Source: Chloroflexota bacterium (lineage in GTDB: Bacteria > Chloroflexota > Dehalococcoidia > JACVQG01). From it: DNA of 40,880 nucleotides. A program made the translations under genes and the position numbers. Shown here piece after piece: positions 23,434 to 31,022 of the stretch. Below the pieces are notes generated by a model. The model worked only from the letters and a program-made list of their open reading frames with translations. It was not told the origin of the DNA and did no database searches. The stretch spans positions 1-40,880 of the forward strand of contig JACQTY010000209.1 in NCBI GenBank assembly GCA_016210545.1, in the 5' to 3' direction. Positions within the stretch are counted from its first letter, which is position 1; each line of letters starts with the position of its first letter.

Positions 23434-24450
23434 ATGGTTGAAGAGATACTGAAAAGGCCTGAAGAAGCTCCGCTTATGGAGCAGGTACTGTACGAGATCA
23501 AGAAGGTCATTGTGGGACAGGACCACCTGCTTGAGCGGGTACTTGTCGCCATCCTGTCGCAGGGGCATCTGCTGGTGGAAGGCGTGCCCGGACTCGCTAA
23601 GACCCTGACCATCAAGACGCTGGCGGAAGCCGTCCACGGCAGCTTCAAGCGCATCCAGTTCACGCCCGACCTGGTGCCAGCCGACCTCGTCGGTACCCGC
23701 ATCTTCAATCAGAAGACCTGCGAGTTCAGCACCTCGCTGGGGCCTGTCTTCACCAACTTGTTGCTGGCCGATGAGATCAACCGCGCCCCCGCCAAGGTGC
23801 AGAGCGCCCTCCTGGAGGTGATGCAGGAACACCAGGTCACCATTGGCGGCGAGACGTACCGGGTGCCGGACCCGTTCCTGGTAATGGCTACCCAGAACCC
23901 AATCGAGACGGAGGGTACGTACCCCCTTCCCGAGGCGCAGGTGGACCGCTTCATGATGAAGGTGCTGGTGGACTATCCCAGCGAACACGATGAGTCGGTT
24001 ATCGTGGACCGCATGACCGGCAAGCTGACGCCGGTGAAACCAGTCGTGACCACCGACCAGCTCATCGAGCTGCGTCACGAAACGGAGAAGGTCTACGTCG
24101 ACCCGTCGCTGGTGGAGTACGCGGTGCGCCTTGCAACGGCCACCCGCCAGCCCGACAAGTTCGGCATCCCCGATATCAGCAAGTACATCATGTACGGCAG
24201 CAGCCCACGGGCCTCCATCAACCTGATCCTCAGCGCCCGGGCCCTGGCTTTTGTGCGCGGCCGCAGCTACGCTGTGCCGCAGGATGTCACAGATATGGCC
24301 CTGGACGTGATGCGACACCGTCTCGTCCTTTCGTACGAGGCCATGTCTGACGGCGTCGATAGCGACGACATTCTGCAGCGGGTACTGGAAGCTATTCCGG
24401 TCCCGGCCAGGCCGTTGCAGACCCATGCCGCGGTCAATGCAGAATCCTGA
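23434..24450 (+). CDS. MoxR-family AAA+ ATPase
   Basis: This 338-residue ATPase has Walker A GVPGLAKTLT, Walker B LLADEINRAP, a sensor ATQNPIETEGTYPLPEAQVDRF and sensor 2 SSPRASI, all typical of MoxR chaperones. ATG23434 is preferred over the frame from 23281 because GGGGAGG lies just before it and the family begins near the VIVGQ element. The spacer contains CCCTCTCTCC palindromes. It overlaps the DUF58 gene and works with VWA proteins in assembling complexes. The target here is unknown. Confidence 0.92.
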   Translation: MVEEILKRPEEAPLMEQVLYEIKKVIVGQDHLLERVLVAILSQGHLLVEGVPGLAKTLTIKTLAEAVHGSFKRIQFTPDLVPADLVGTRIFNQKTCEFSTSLGPVFTNLLLADEINRAPAKVQSALLEVMQEHQVTIGGETYRVPDPFLVMATQNPIETEGTYPLPEAQVDRFMMKVLVDYPSEHDESVIVDRMTGKLTPVKPVVTTDQLIELRHETEKVYVDPSLVEYAVRLATATRQPDKFGIPDISKYIMYGSSPRASINLILSARALAFVRGRSYAVPQDVTDMALDVMRHRLVLSYEAMSDGVDSDDILQRVLEAIPVPARPLQTHAAVNAES

Positions 24451-25384
24451 GAAAGTCCTCCAGCGCCTCGATTGGACGGTGGTCCGCCGGCTGGACGGAC
24501 TCCTGCAAGGCGACTACCGGACCCTCTTCCGCGGTTTCGGCCTCGACCTGGCCGACCTGCGGGAGTACCAGATCACCGACGACATCCGCTACATCGACTG
24601 GAATGTCACCGCACGGATGCAAACACCGTACGTACGGCAATACGTCGAGGACCGGGAGGTGACTGCGTGGTTCCTGCTGGACCTGAGTCCATCGGTGGAC
24701 TTCGGGACGGTGCGAACTCTCAAACGCAACCTGCTGGTCGATTTCGTCACCGTGCTCGCTCGTTTGCTTACCCGGCATGGCAATCGCGTTGGAGCGATTC
24801 TCTATAGCGGCAAAGTGGAGCGCGTGGTCCCCCCGCAGGGCGGCAAACCCCAGGTCTTGCGGCTCATTAACGGTCTGCTGTACCAACCGCATCTCAAACA
24901 CTCGCCGCAGACCAATCTTACCGGACTCATCGAGACCGCTCTGCGTTCAATACGGCGGCGCTCCCTGATCTTCATCATCTCCGATTTCATCAGCACCCCG
25001 GGCTGGACCAAACCGCTGGGCATGCTCACTCAGCGGCACGAGGTCCTGGCGGTCCGCCTGTACGACCCGCGCGAGGCGGAATTGCCGGACATCGGGACCG
25101 TTATCATGGAAGACTCCGAGACCGGGGAACAGCTTTTCATCGATACCCACGACAGGGGGTTCCGGAAGAGATTCGCAGAAGCGGCGCGGCGGCGGGAGTA
25201 CCAGTTGGAGGTAGCCTTTCACCGTGTTGGCGTGGACGTGCTGGAACTGTCCACAGAAGACGACCTGGTGAAATCTATCGTGCGGTTTGCGACGCTGCGC
25301 AGGCAACTGAAAAAGGCGCCGGCATCGTTCGCCAGATTGAATACCCGGGGTCCCCAGGTGAGCATCGCCAATCCGACGGGTTGA
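24425..25384 (+). CDS. DUF58 domain protein
   Basis: This 319-residue protein shows the DUF58 core RDDIRYIDWNVTAR-like stretch, here TDDIRYIDWNVTARM, and a VWA-like second part with FLLDLSPSVDFGT. DUF58 proteins are the standard partner of MoxR, often with BatA-type VWA proteins. The start is ATG24425 or ATG24437; both lie inside the MoxR gene, so the pair is coupled. The function is presumed to be in a MoxR-driven complex at the membrane face. Confidence 0.88.
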   Translation: MPRSMQNPEKVLQRLDWTVVRRLDGLLQGDYRTLFRGFGLDLADLREYQITDDIRYIDWNVTARMQTPYVRQYVEDREVTAWFLLDLSPSVDFGTVRTLKRNLLVDFVTVLARLLTRHGNRVGAILYSGKVERVVPPQGGKPQVLRLINGLLYQPHLKHSPQTNLTGLIETALRSIRRRSLIFIISDFISTPGWTKPLGMLTQRHEVLAVRLYDPREAELPDIGTVIMEDSETGEQLFIDTHDRGFRKRFAEAARRREYQLEVAFHRVGVDVLELSTEDDLVKSIVRFATLRRQLKKAPASFARLNTRGPQVSIANPTG

Positions 25385-25404
25385 GTACGTGACTGGAGTG
25401 TGGT

Positions 25405-26421
25405 ATGTCGTTCCTATGGACTAACATGTTGTGGCTGCTGGGGATAGTACCGGTCCTCGTTATTGCCTACCTGCTCATACAGCGGCGGCGAAAAAAATAC
25501 GCGCTGCGGTACTCCAGCCTCTCCCTGGTCAAGGACGCCCTGGGCCAGGGCCCCGGCCTCCGCCGCCATATACCGCCGATCCTGTTCCTCGTTGGGCTGA
25601 CAGTGATGCTAGTGGCGCTGGCCCGCCCGGCGGCCACCGTCATGCTGCCGTCGCATCAGGGCACCATAGTAGTGACGCTGGACGTCTCAGGCAGCATGCG
25701 GGCGGAAGACCTCAGGCCGAATCGAATGGAAGCGGCAAAATCAGCGGCGAGGGCATTCGTCGAAAAGCAGCCCAATAACGTCCGTATTGGGATCGTGTCG
25801 TTCAGCGACAACGCAGCGATTGTTCAGGCTCCGACTACGGACCGAGAGGCCGTGCTGGCAGCGATCAACCGCCTTGCCCCACAGCGCGGCACCGCCATAG
25901 GACGCGGCATAGTAGCGTCGCTGGATGCCATCTTCGAAGAGCCCAGACAGAAGCCCACGCCAACCCCACGTGACCCGCTGGCGCTATCCACGCCGACGCC
26001 CACACCGACTCCTCTTCCCCGAGGCGTCTACGCCCCGGCGATCATCGTGTTGCTGAGCGACGGCCAGAGCAACGTGGGGCCGCCTCCGCTGGAAGTCGTC
26101 GACCTGGCGGTAAATCGCGGCGTGCGCGTTTACACCGTGGGCGTGGGACAGCCCGAGGGGACGGTGCTCAGAGTCGAAGGCAGGGCGGTGCGCGTGCGGC
26201 TGGACGAGGAGACCCTGAAACGAATTGCTGACAGGACGGACGGTACCTACTTCAAGGCGGAAAGCGAGACCGACCTGAGCAATATCTACCAGAACCTGAG
26301 CACACGCCTGGTCTTCCAGGCAGAGAAGACCGAACTGACCGCCGGCTTCACCGGAGTAGCAGCCGTGCTCCTCCTGGTGGCCGGCGCGCTATCGCTGTTG
26401 TGGTTCAACCGACTGCCGTAA
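25405..26421 (+). CDS. BatA-like VWA membrane protein with Thr-Pro linker
   Basis: This 338-residue protein has two N-terminal membrane helices (about 5-22 and 57-76), a VWA domain with MIDAS DVSGSM (about 91-96), a TPTPTPTPLP-rich linker inside the VWA domain (about 185-210) and a last membrane helix (about 312-332). It therefore resembles BatA/BatB and completes the MoxR-DUF58-VWA set. Threonine-proline runs of this kind are common in exported Chloroflexota proteins. GGAGTG precedes the ATG. The insertion of a proline-rich linker between MIDAS and the rest of the domain is unusual. Confidence 0.9.
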   Translation: MSFLWTNMLWLLGIVPVLVIAYLLIQRRRKKYALRYSSLSLVKDALGQGPGLRRHIPPILFLVGLTVMLVALARPAATVMLPSHQGTIVVTLDVSGSMRAEDLRPNRMEAAKSAARAFVEKQPNNVRIGIVSFSDNAAIVQAPTTDREAVLAAINRLAPQRGTAIGRGIVASLDAIFEEPRQKPTPTPRDPLALSTPTPTPTPLPRGVYAPAIIVLLSDGQSNVGPPPLEVVDLAVNRGVRVYTVGVGQPEGTVLRVEGRAVRVRLDEETLKRIADRTDGTYFKAESETDLSNIYQNLSTRLVFQAEKTELTAGFTGVAAVLLLVAGALSLLWFNRLP

Positions 26422-26812
26422 GCCGCAAGACCCCCAAACCAAGACCCCGTTCAACCCTTCGGGCCCGCGGCGAACAACTGCCACTTTCCCGGCGAAGGGA
26501 CTGCGGAAAGATAGCTACCCGCGACCGAACCGACCAGCGAGGCCGCTACGCCGATGAAGGCTGGTTCCAGTCGTAAGGTGGGCTGCCGTTCCATGCGTAC
26601 CATCCCATCCATGACATAGTGCTACGACGCGGTTGAGTATTGCTGGGTCTTTGTATTACGGGAATCCGTAACCACCTGTCATGTTGAGCGAAGCGAAACA
26701 TCTGGGGAAAGAGGAGGGGACCGCCCTACCCCATCCCGACCGGTCGGGATTCGCTCCGGCAAGTCGGGACTCAGGGTGACAATAAACACGCGGTTGAGTA
26801 TTGCATTTTGGT
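26422..26812. other. Gene-free gap carrying a repeat insertion
   Basis: No gene or clear terminator is seen after the VWA gene. The later part holds the repeat element at 26677-26781 and its 17-bp flanking repeats. The first 200 bases have no feature that I recognise. Confidence 0.5.
26677..26781. mobile_element. MITE-like element, family TGTCATTCTGAG
   Basis: This 105-bp element begins TGTCATGTTGAG and ends CTCAGGGTGACA, imperfect 12-bp terminal inverted repeats. A CCCGACCGGTCGGG palindrome lies inside. The outer ends carry the GCGAAGCGAA-type sequence of a repeat common in bacterial genomes. The 17-bp sequence ACGCGGTTGAGTATTGC occurs on both sides (26627-26643 and 26788-26804). Related half-copies occur at 30038, 37954 and 39101. 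Confidence 0.65.
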
Positions 26813-26841
26813 TTGCTTCAAGCTCCAGTCATATGTATAAT
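26813..26841 (+). promoter_or_regulatory. Sigma-70-like promoter for second MoxR/VWA pair
   Basis: TTGCTT (26813-26818), a 17-bp spacer and a perfect TATAAT (26836-26841). Transcription would begin near 26848, about 97 bases before GTG26945, so frames starting at 26801 are excluded. Confidence 0.75.
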
Positions 26842-26944
26842 AAACAGGTTGCAGAATTTTAACGACTTCGGCAGTCGCCCGCGTCAAAGCAAAGTCGGGT
26901 CGAACACTCTTCCGCAAAACAACTCAGAAGGAGTCAATCCAATA

Positions 26945-27805
26945 GTGAATACCTGTGATTTCGACCAATTCAAGGGTTCATCAAGTTATGTTACCTCCGG
27001 GCCATTAAGAAACGCAGTCAATGTAAGTATTGCTCTGGGAAGGCCGCTATTGATCAGGGGAGAGCCGGGGACAGGGAAGACCCAGTTGTCTCACAGCATA
27101 GCCAAAGGGCTGGGCAAAAAGCTGATCTCGTGGAACATAAAATCGACGACCAAGGCCCAGGAAGGGCTATACGTTTACGACACGGTGCAAAGGCTTAACG
27201 ATAGCCGCTTCGGCGATAAGAATGTTTCAAACATCAAACAATACATCAAGCTGGGTAAGCTGGGGCAGGCCTTCGCTTCTCCCGAACAGGTCGTGTTGCT
27301 CATCGACGAGGTAGACAAGGCGGATATCGAGTTCCCCAATGACCTCCTCAACGAACTGGATGAGATGAGTTTCTATATCCCGGAGACCAATGAGACCGTC
27401 TCCGCCGTCCACCGGCCGATTACGGTTATCACCAGCAACGCCGAGAAGGAGCTTCCCGACGCTTTCCTGCGGCGCTGTATATTCCACTATATTGAATTCC
27501 CCAACCATGAGTTGATGGAGCAGATTGTCAAAGTCCACTATCCTGATATCAAGGACAATCTTCTCAAGGAGGCCCTGAAGACCTTTTACTCGCTCAGGGA
27601 GATCGATGAATTCAGAAAGAAGCCCTCGACCAGCGAGTTGATAGACTGGATCCGCGCCCTCGTGGCGGCAGGCATACCGCAAGACAAGATATCTTCCGAG
27701 ATCCCTCTCGTGAGCGCCCTGTTGAAAAAGGAACAGGACGTTAACCACCTTGTGGACACCTACATGACCAGGGTGGGCGATAGCTTTGTTGTCAGACGGA
27801 AGTAG
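26945..27805 (+). CDS. MoxR/CoxD-like AAA ATPase
   Basis: This 286-residue ATPase has Walker A GEPGTGKTQL, Walker B VLLIDEVDKAD and sensor VITSNAEKELPDAFLRRC. The GTG start is placed after AAGGAG with an 11-base gap and lies downstream of the promoter. Its VWA partner begins three bases after its stop. Pairs of this kind (CoxD/CoxE or RavA/ViaA type) remodel metal enzymes. A role in maturing the Mo hydroxylase at 9-10 kb is a reasonable but untested idea. It differs strongly from the MoxR at 23434, so the window has two independent modules. Confidence 0.88.
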   Translation: MNTCDFDQFKGSSSYVTSGPLRNAVNVSIALGRPLLIRGEPGTGKTQLSHSIAKGLGKKLISWNIKSTTKAQEGLYVYDTVQRLNDSRFGDKNVSNIKQYIKLGKLGQAFASPEQVVLLIDEVDKADIEFPNDLLNELDEMSFYIPETNETVSAVHRPITVITSNAEKELPDAFLRRCIFHYIEFPNHELMEQIVKVHYPDIKDNLLKEALKTFYSLREIDEFRKKPSTSELIDWIRALVAAGIPQDKISSEIPLVSALLKKEQDVNHLVDTYMTRVGDSFVVRRK

Positions 27806-27807
27806 GC

Positions 27808-28977
27808 ATGTTCACCGACTTCTTCTATGCTCTGAAGAACAGGAAGGTGCCGGTCTCCATCACCGAATGGATGACCCTTATGGAGGCGCTTTCCAGAGGT
27901 TATGTTTCCAATCTGGACGAGTTCTATTATCTGGCCAGGGCCATACTGGTCAAGAGCGAAAACCACTACGACCAGTATGATGTCGCCTTTCAGGAGTGCT
28001 TCAACGGAATAGCAGGCCCGGCCGAGATAAACCAGCAGATACTCGACTGGCTCAAAGACGCTGCGAAAAGGAAGACCCTCACCGACGAAGAGCGGGCTTT
28101 ATTCAAGAGCATTGATTTCGACAAATTGATCGAGGAATTCGAGAACAGGCTCAAAGAGCAGACCGAGCAGCATGATGGCGGAGGCAACTGGATCGGCAGG
28201 GGAGGCACCTCCCCCTTCGGGCACTCCGGCTACCATCCCGGCGGCATCAGGGTCGGCGGTGAACGAGGGTACGGAAGTGCGGCGAAGGTTGCGGCCGAGA
28301 GAAGGTTCCAGAACTACCGCAGCGACCTCACCCTCGATATCCGCCAGATGAAGATGGCCTTGAGGAGACTGCGCCAGTTGAGCCGCACCGGGTATGAGGA
28401 TGAGCTGGACCTGGACGAGACCATAGATGCCACCTGCAAGAACGCCGGCGAGCTTGAATTTATGTGGATGCGGAGCCGGAAGAACGCCGTGAAGATGCTT
28501 CTGCTGATGGACGTCGGCGGCTCTATGGACGAGTTTGCCCTCCTGTGCAGCCAACTGTTCTCAGCGGCCCATTCCAGCAGCCACTTCAAGGACTTCAAGT
28601 ATTACTATTTCCATAACTGCATCTACGATAACCTGTACCAGGACATCGAAAGGCGGAGTTCCGTCAGCACCGACCATCTATTGCGCACTATGGAACCCGA
28701 CTACAAGGTAGTGCTGGTCGGAGACGCCGCGATGGCCCCTACGGAACTGGCACAAAGAGATGGGATCATCAGCTATTATGAACACAACGAAACTCCGGGG
28801 ATAGTCTGGCTCAAGCGCATCGCCGACCATTTTACCCATTGTGTCTGGCTGAACCCCGATGGTTCAAACCAGTGGGGCGTCATGAGCGCTCAGATGATCA
28901 AGAAGATATTCCCCATGTATGATTTGACCCTGGACGGCCTCGGGGAGGCAATGAAGAAACTGACGGTGAAGACGTAA
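27808..28977 (+). CDS. VWA protein, CoxE-like partner of the AAA ATPase
   Basis: This 389-residue soluble protein has a helical N-terminal part with FYALKNRKVPVSITEW, a low-complexity Gly-rich middle (about 125-160), and a VWA domain from about 228. The MIDAS motif reads LMDVGGSMDE: the usual DxSxS has Gly in the first Ser position, as in COG3825/CoxE-like proteins. The start follows the ATPase stop by two bases. It presumably binds the metal-enzyme target and recruits the ATPase. Confidence 0.88.
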   Translation: MFTDFFYALKNRKVPVSITEWMTLMEALSRGYVSNLDEFYYLARAILVKSENHYDQYDVAFQECFNGIAGPAEINQQILDWLKDAAKRKTLTDEERALFKSIDFDKLIEEFENRLKEQTEQHDGGGNWIGRGGTSPFGHSGYHPGGIRVGGERGYGSAAKVAAERRFQNYRSDLTLDIRQMKMALRRLRQLSRTGYEDELDLDETIDATCKNAGELEFMWMRSRKNAVKMLLLMDVGGSMDEFALLCSQLFSAAHSSSHFKDFKYYYFHNCIYDNLYQDIERRSSVSTDHLLRTMEPDYKVVLVGDAAMAPTELAQRDGIISYYEHNETPGIVWLKRIADHFTHCVWLNPDGSNQWGVMSAQMIKKIFPMYDLTLDGLGEAMKKLTVKT

Positions 28978-29224
28978 GCGGGGGCGGATTGCGGGTGACT
29001 TGCGCTGTCTGCTACGTTCAGAAGAGGCAGAGGAGCATTTCTCCTGTGCCTTTTGTTTTTGGCGGGCACACCTAGCGCGTAGTATGCGACATAGAAGTGG
29101 CAAAGAGATGTCCGGAGGGACCGAAATCGTGGGGCGTATCTGTCAGCCGAAGAGCGAAACGGTTCCTTCTTCTGCTTGGCGATTCAAGGTAAAGCAGGTG
29201 CAGTGAATCTAGCTAATCGCGAAG
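28978..29224. other. Gene-free spacer
   Basis: I see no gene, repeat or terminator that I can support between the VWA gene and the tRNA-like sequence. A 68-codon plus-strand frame at 29000 has no ribosome site. Confidence 0.4.
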
Positions 29225-29323
29225 TGGTGGGGTGAAGGGGGATTTGAACCCCCTTCGCGGCGCAACTCCAAACGTGAGGTGCTCGTTCCGCCACTCATGC
29301 TCTCCCGTCCGCGGGGTCACCCC
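29225..29323 (-). pseudogene. tRNA-like sequence with perfect acceptor and T arm
   Basis: On the minus strand, GGGGTGA (29323-29317) pairs with TCACCCC (29235-29229), followed by A and an encoded CCA (29225-29227). A T hairpin AGGGGG-TTCAAAT-CCCCCT precedes it. The rest (total 99 bases) does not give a normal D arm or a U33-type anticodon loop, and the T stem would have six pairs. It could be a decayed class II tRNA or a tRNA mimic. I reject an active tRNA-Sec because there is no TCA anticodon in a TTCAA loop. Confidence 0.35.
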
Positions 29324-29809
29324 AGTAGCGCCGTCCCAGCCAAACTCATCATGATATCGGTCACCTCCGCATGTACGTTAAGTAGTATCTTGAAAGAGGT
29401 GGTCACCATAATTCGCGCTGGAAAGGCACAAGTGGCAATTTGCGCACCTGTTAGGCTGTTTTGTCTGCTGGGAAAGGGCCTACCGAACCATTGGTCAGTG
29501 CCGTGCTAACCGGTGTCCCATTTCTCAGCATCAGTCTTTATTATATGCGAAAGCCTACTAACAAACAATCTGTTCTGCAACAATATCGGCACCTAGGATG
29601 CGTTGACTCCGTACCTCGTGGAATTTTCGCTCTGTGGCGCCAATTCATTGATACACCGTGATTTCGGTCTATTTCTCATGCATCCAGGGCGGAAGTCAGT
29701 AGCTGAGAGGTGCAGGACGCAAGTGCCAATATTCTGCCAAGAAGTCCTCCGGTGAAATGGTAGGTCGGTTGGCTGTGGCTTGCGCCGCGTTCTTCGCCTG
29801 TTCCGAGGC
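29324..29809. other. Gene-free stretch
   Basis: No frame here has a ribosome site or protein-like composition. No element of the repeat families in this window is apparent. The base composition is lower in GC than the flanks, which may indicate old, decaying sequence. Confidence 0.4.
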
Positions 29810-30088
29810 ATGACCCGACTTGAACGGCTCGGTCCGGAGTTCAACCTGGCTCTTGCTATTGCCCTGACACTGGTCCTCGCAGGAATAGCCTGTGCCGCCT
29901 TTGGAGTGGGGGTCGTCAGTCTGGCAAAGGGCAAGGAGCGGCCCCTTTCACTGTTCCTGATGACGGCGATTGGCCTGTACGGTCTTGTAGGAGCTACTGT
30001 TCCACTGCTTGGCACGGCAAGGTTGAGAGCAGCTTGTTGTCATTCTGAACGAAGTGAAGAATCCCCAGTTGCGCTGCTGCGTAGGTAG
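29810..30088 (+). CDS. Small two-helix membrane protein ending inside a repeat
   Basis: This frame of 92 codons from ATG29810 encodes two membrane helices (about 14-36 and 45-64). After residue about 74 it turns into CCHSERSEESPV, the well-known translation of the TGTCATTCTGA repeat, which begins at 30038. The original C terminus was therefore probably replaced by a repeat insertion, or the frame is not real. CCGAGG precedes the start. Confidence 0.35.
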   Translation: MTRLERLGPEFNLALAIALTLVLAGIACAAFGVGVVSLAKGKERPLSLFLMTAIGLYGLVGATVPLLGTARLRAACCHSERSEESPVALLRR

Positions 30089-30090
30089 GT
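30038..30090 (+). repeat. Half copy of the TGTCATTCTGAG repeat
   Basis: TGTCATTCTGAACGAAGTGA at 30038 and the following AAGAATCCCC are the left end of the same family as 26677. No matching right end is seen. Confidence 0.6.
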
Positions 30091-30246
30091 TCTAAACAAC
30101 AAGGCCAACTATACGCGGTCTCGCAGGCACAGCCCCCTGAAATCGGTACTAAACCCACCGCCAGTCAAATCCAATGGCGGGTTGCGCATCGCCTCACCCG
30201 CCCCACGCTCTTGCACCAACTTCACGGGCGCGTCGATCCAGAACCC

Positions 30247-30278
30247 AGTATACACTGACGCCGAGATAGTATATACTG
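30247..30278. promoter_or_regulatory. Two-site operator over the vapBC promoter
   Basis: AGTATACACTG (30247-30257) and AGTATATACTG (30268-30278) are 11-bp sites differing at one base. Each is nearly palindromic, and they are set 21 bp apart, two helical turns. TATACT in the second site can act as -10, with the vapB start 23 bp further on. VapB/AbrB-type antitoxins usually bind such repeats and repress their own operon. Binding here is inferred. Confidence 0.6.
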
Positions 30279-30300
30279 TAATAAGAAACGGGGGTACCAC

Positions 30301-30537
30301 ATGACTACTTCAACATTGTCTGCCAAAGGCTGGGTGGTGATCCCGCAGGAAATAAGGGAACGCCACAATCTCAAGAAGGGAGACAAGGTCCGCTTCATTG
30401 ACTACGGCGGCGTGATCTCGATTGTTCCTGTGCCGAAGGACCCCATAGCGGCGTCAGCAGGCATGCTCAAAGGGAAGACCTCCCTTATCGAAGCCCTTCT
30501 TAAGTCCAGAGCTGAAGACAAGGCCAAAGGCAAGTAG
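30301..30537 (+). CDS. vapB: AbrB/SpoVT-type antitoxin (VapB)
   Basis: This 78-residue protein has an N-terminal swapped-hairpin DNA-binding domain (TLSAKGWVVIPQEIRERHNL, GDKVRFIDYGG) and a charged C-terminal tail (about 50-78) that would bind the toxin. GGGGG precedes the ATG. The PIN toxin gene begins on the base after its stop. It should repress its own promoter through the two sites upstream. Confidence 0.9.
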   Translation: MTTSTLSAKGWVVIPQEIRERHNLKKGDKVRFIDYGGVISIVPVPKDPIAASAGMLKGKTSLIEALLKSRAEDKAKGK

Positions 30538-30957
30538 GTGTCGCAGCAGCGGTTCGTGCTCGACAGCTTTGCGCTGATCGCGTTCTTCGAATCGGCGAAG
30601 GGGGGGATCGCGGTAAGGCGCCTGCTGGAGCAAGCGTCCCGTGCCGAGTGCGAACTCTTGATGAGCATCATCAATGTCGGTGAAGTGTTGTACATCACTG
30701 AACGGGAGCAGGGGTTGGTTGAAGCCCAGGATGTCCTGGCGCTGATCGATGCCCTTCCCATTCGAATCTTGCATGCTGACAGGGCGCAAACGTTGGCGGC
30801 TGCCCGCATCAAAGCTCAGTGGCCGCTGTCTTACGCAGATTGCTTCGCGGCAGCTTTAGCCAAACTCAACGGCGCTGCCGTTGTGACCGGCGACCCTGAG
30901 TTCAAGCAGTTGGAGGTCGCCTCCATCGTCCCCATTTCCTGGCTTCCCACCGCGTAG
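30538..30957 (+). CDS. vapC: PIN-domain toxin ribonuclease (VapC)
   Basis: This 139-residue PIN-domain protein has acidic residues D9, E49 (NVGEVLY), D101 (SYADCFAAALA) and D119 (VVTGDPEFK), the usual metal-binding set. VapC toxins cleave specific RNAs. The start is GTG directly after the vapB stop, so it is coupled. Length and order fit a complete type II toxin-antitoxin pair. Confidence 0.9.
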   Translation: MSQQRFVLDSFALIAFFESAKGGIAVRRLLEQASRAECELLMSIINVGEVLYITEREQGLVEAQDVLALIDALPIRILHADRAQTLAAARIKAQWPLSYADCFAAALAKLNGAAVVTGDPEFKQLEVASIVPISWLPTA

Positions 30958-31022
30958 CCGTTCCTCGTTCCTTGTTCCCCGTGCCCGCGTCCCACATCCC
31001 GCCTCTCACCTCTCGCCTCCCA

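Noticed and set aside
23404-24426. A 340-codon minus-strand frame opposite MoxR
   Set aside because: The His- and Gln-rich composition is that of an antisense frame; the MoxR Walker and sensor motifs on the plus strand are decisive.
29225-29323. Active tRNA-Sec (selC)
   Set aside because: Length and T arm look suggestive, but there is no TTCAA anticodon loop and the eighth acceptor pair is missing.
29225-29600. tmRNA gene ending at the tRNA-like sequence
   Set aside because: No GGTTTCGAC-type 5' half and no tag-peptide frame ending in Ala-Ala is found within 400 bases.
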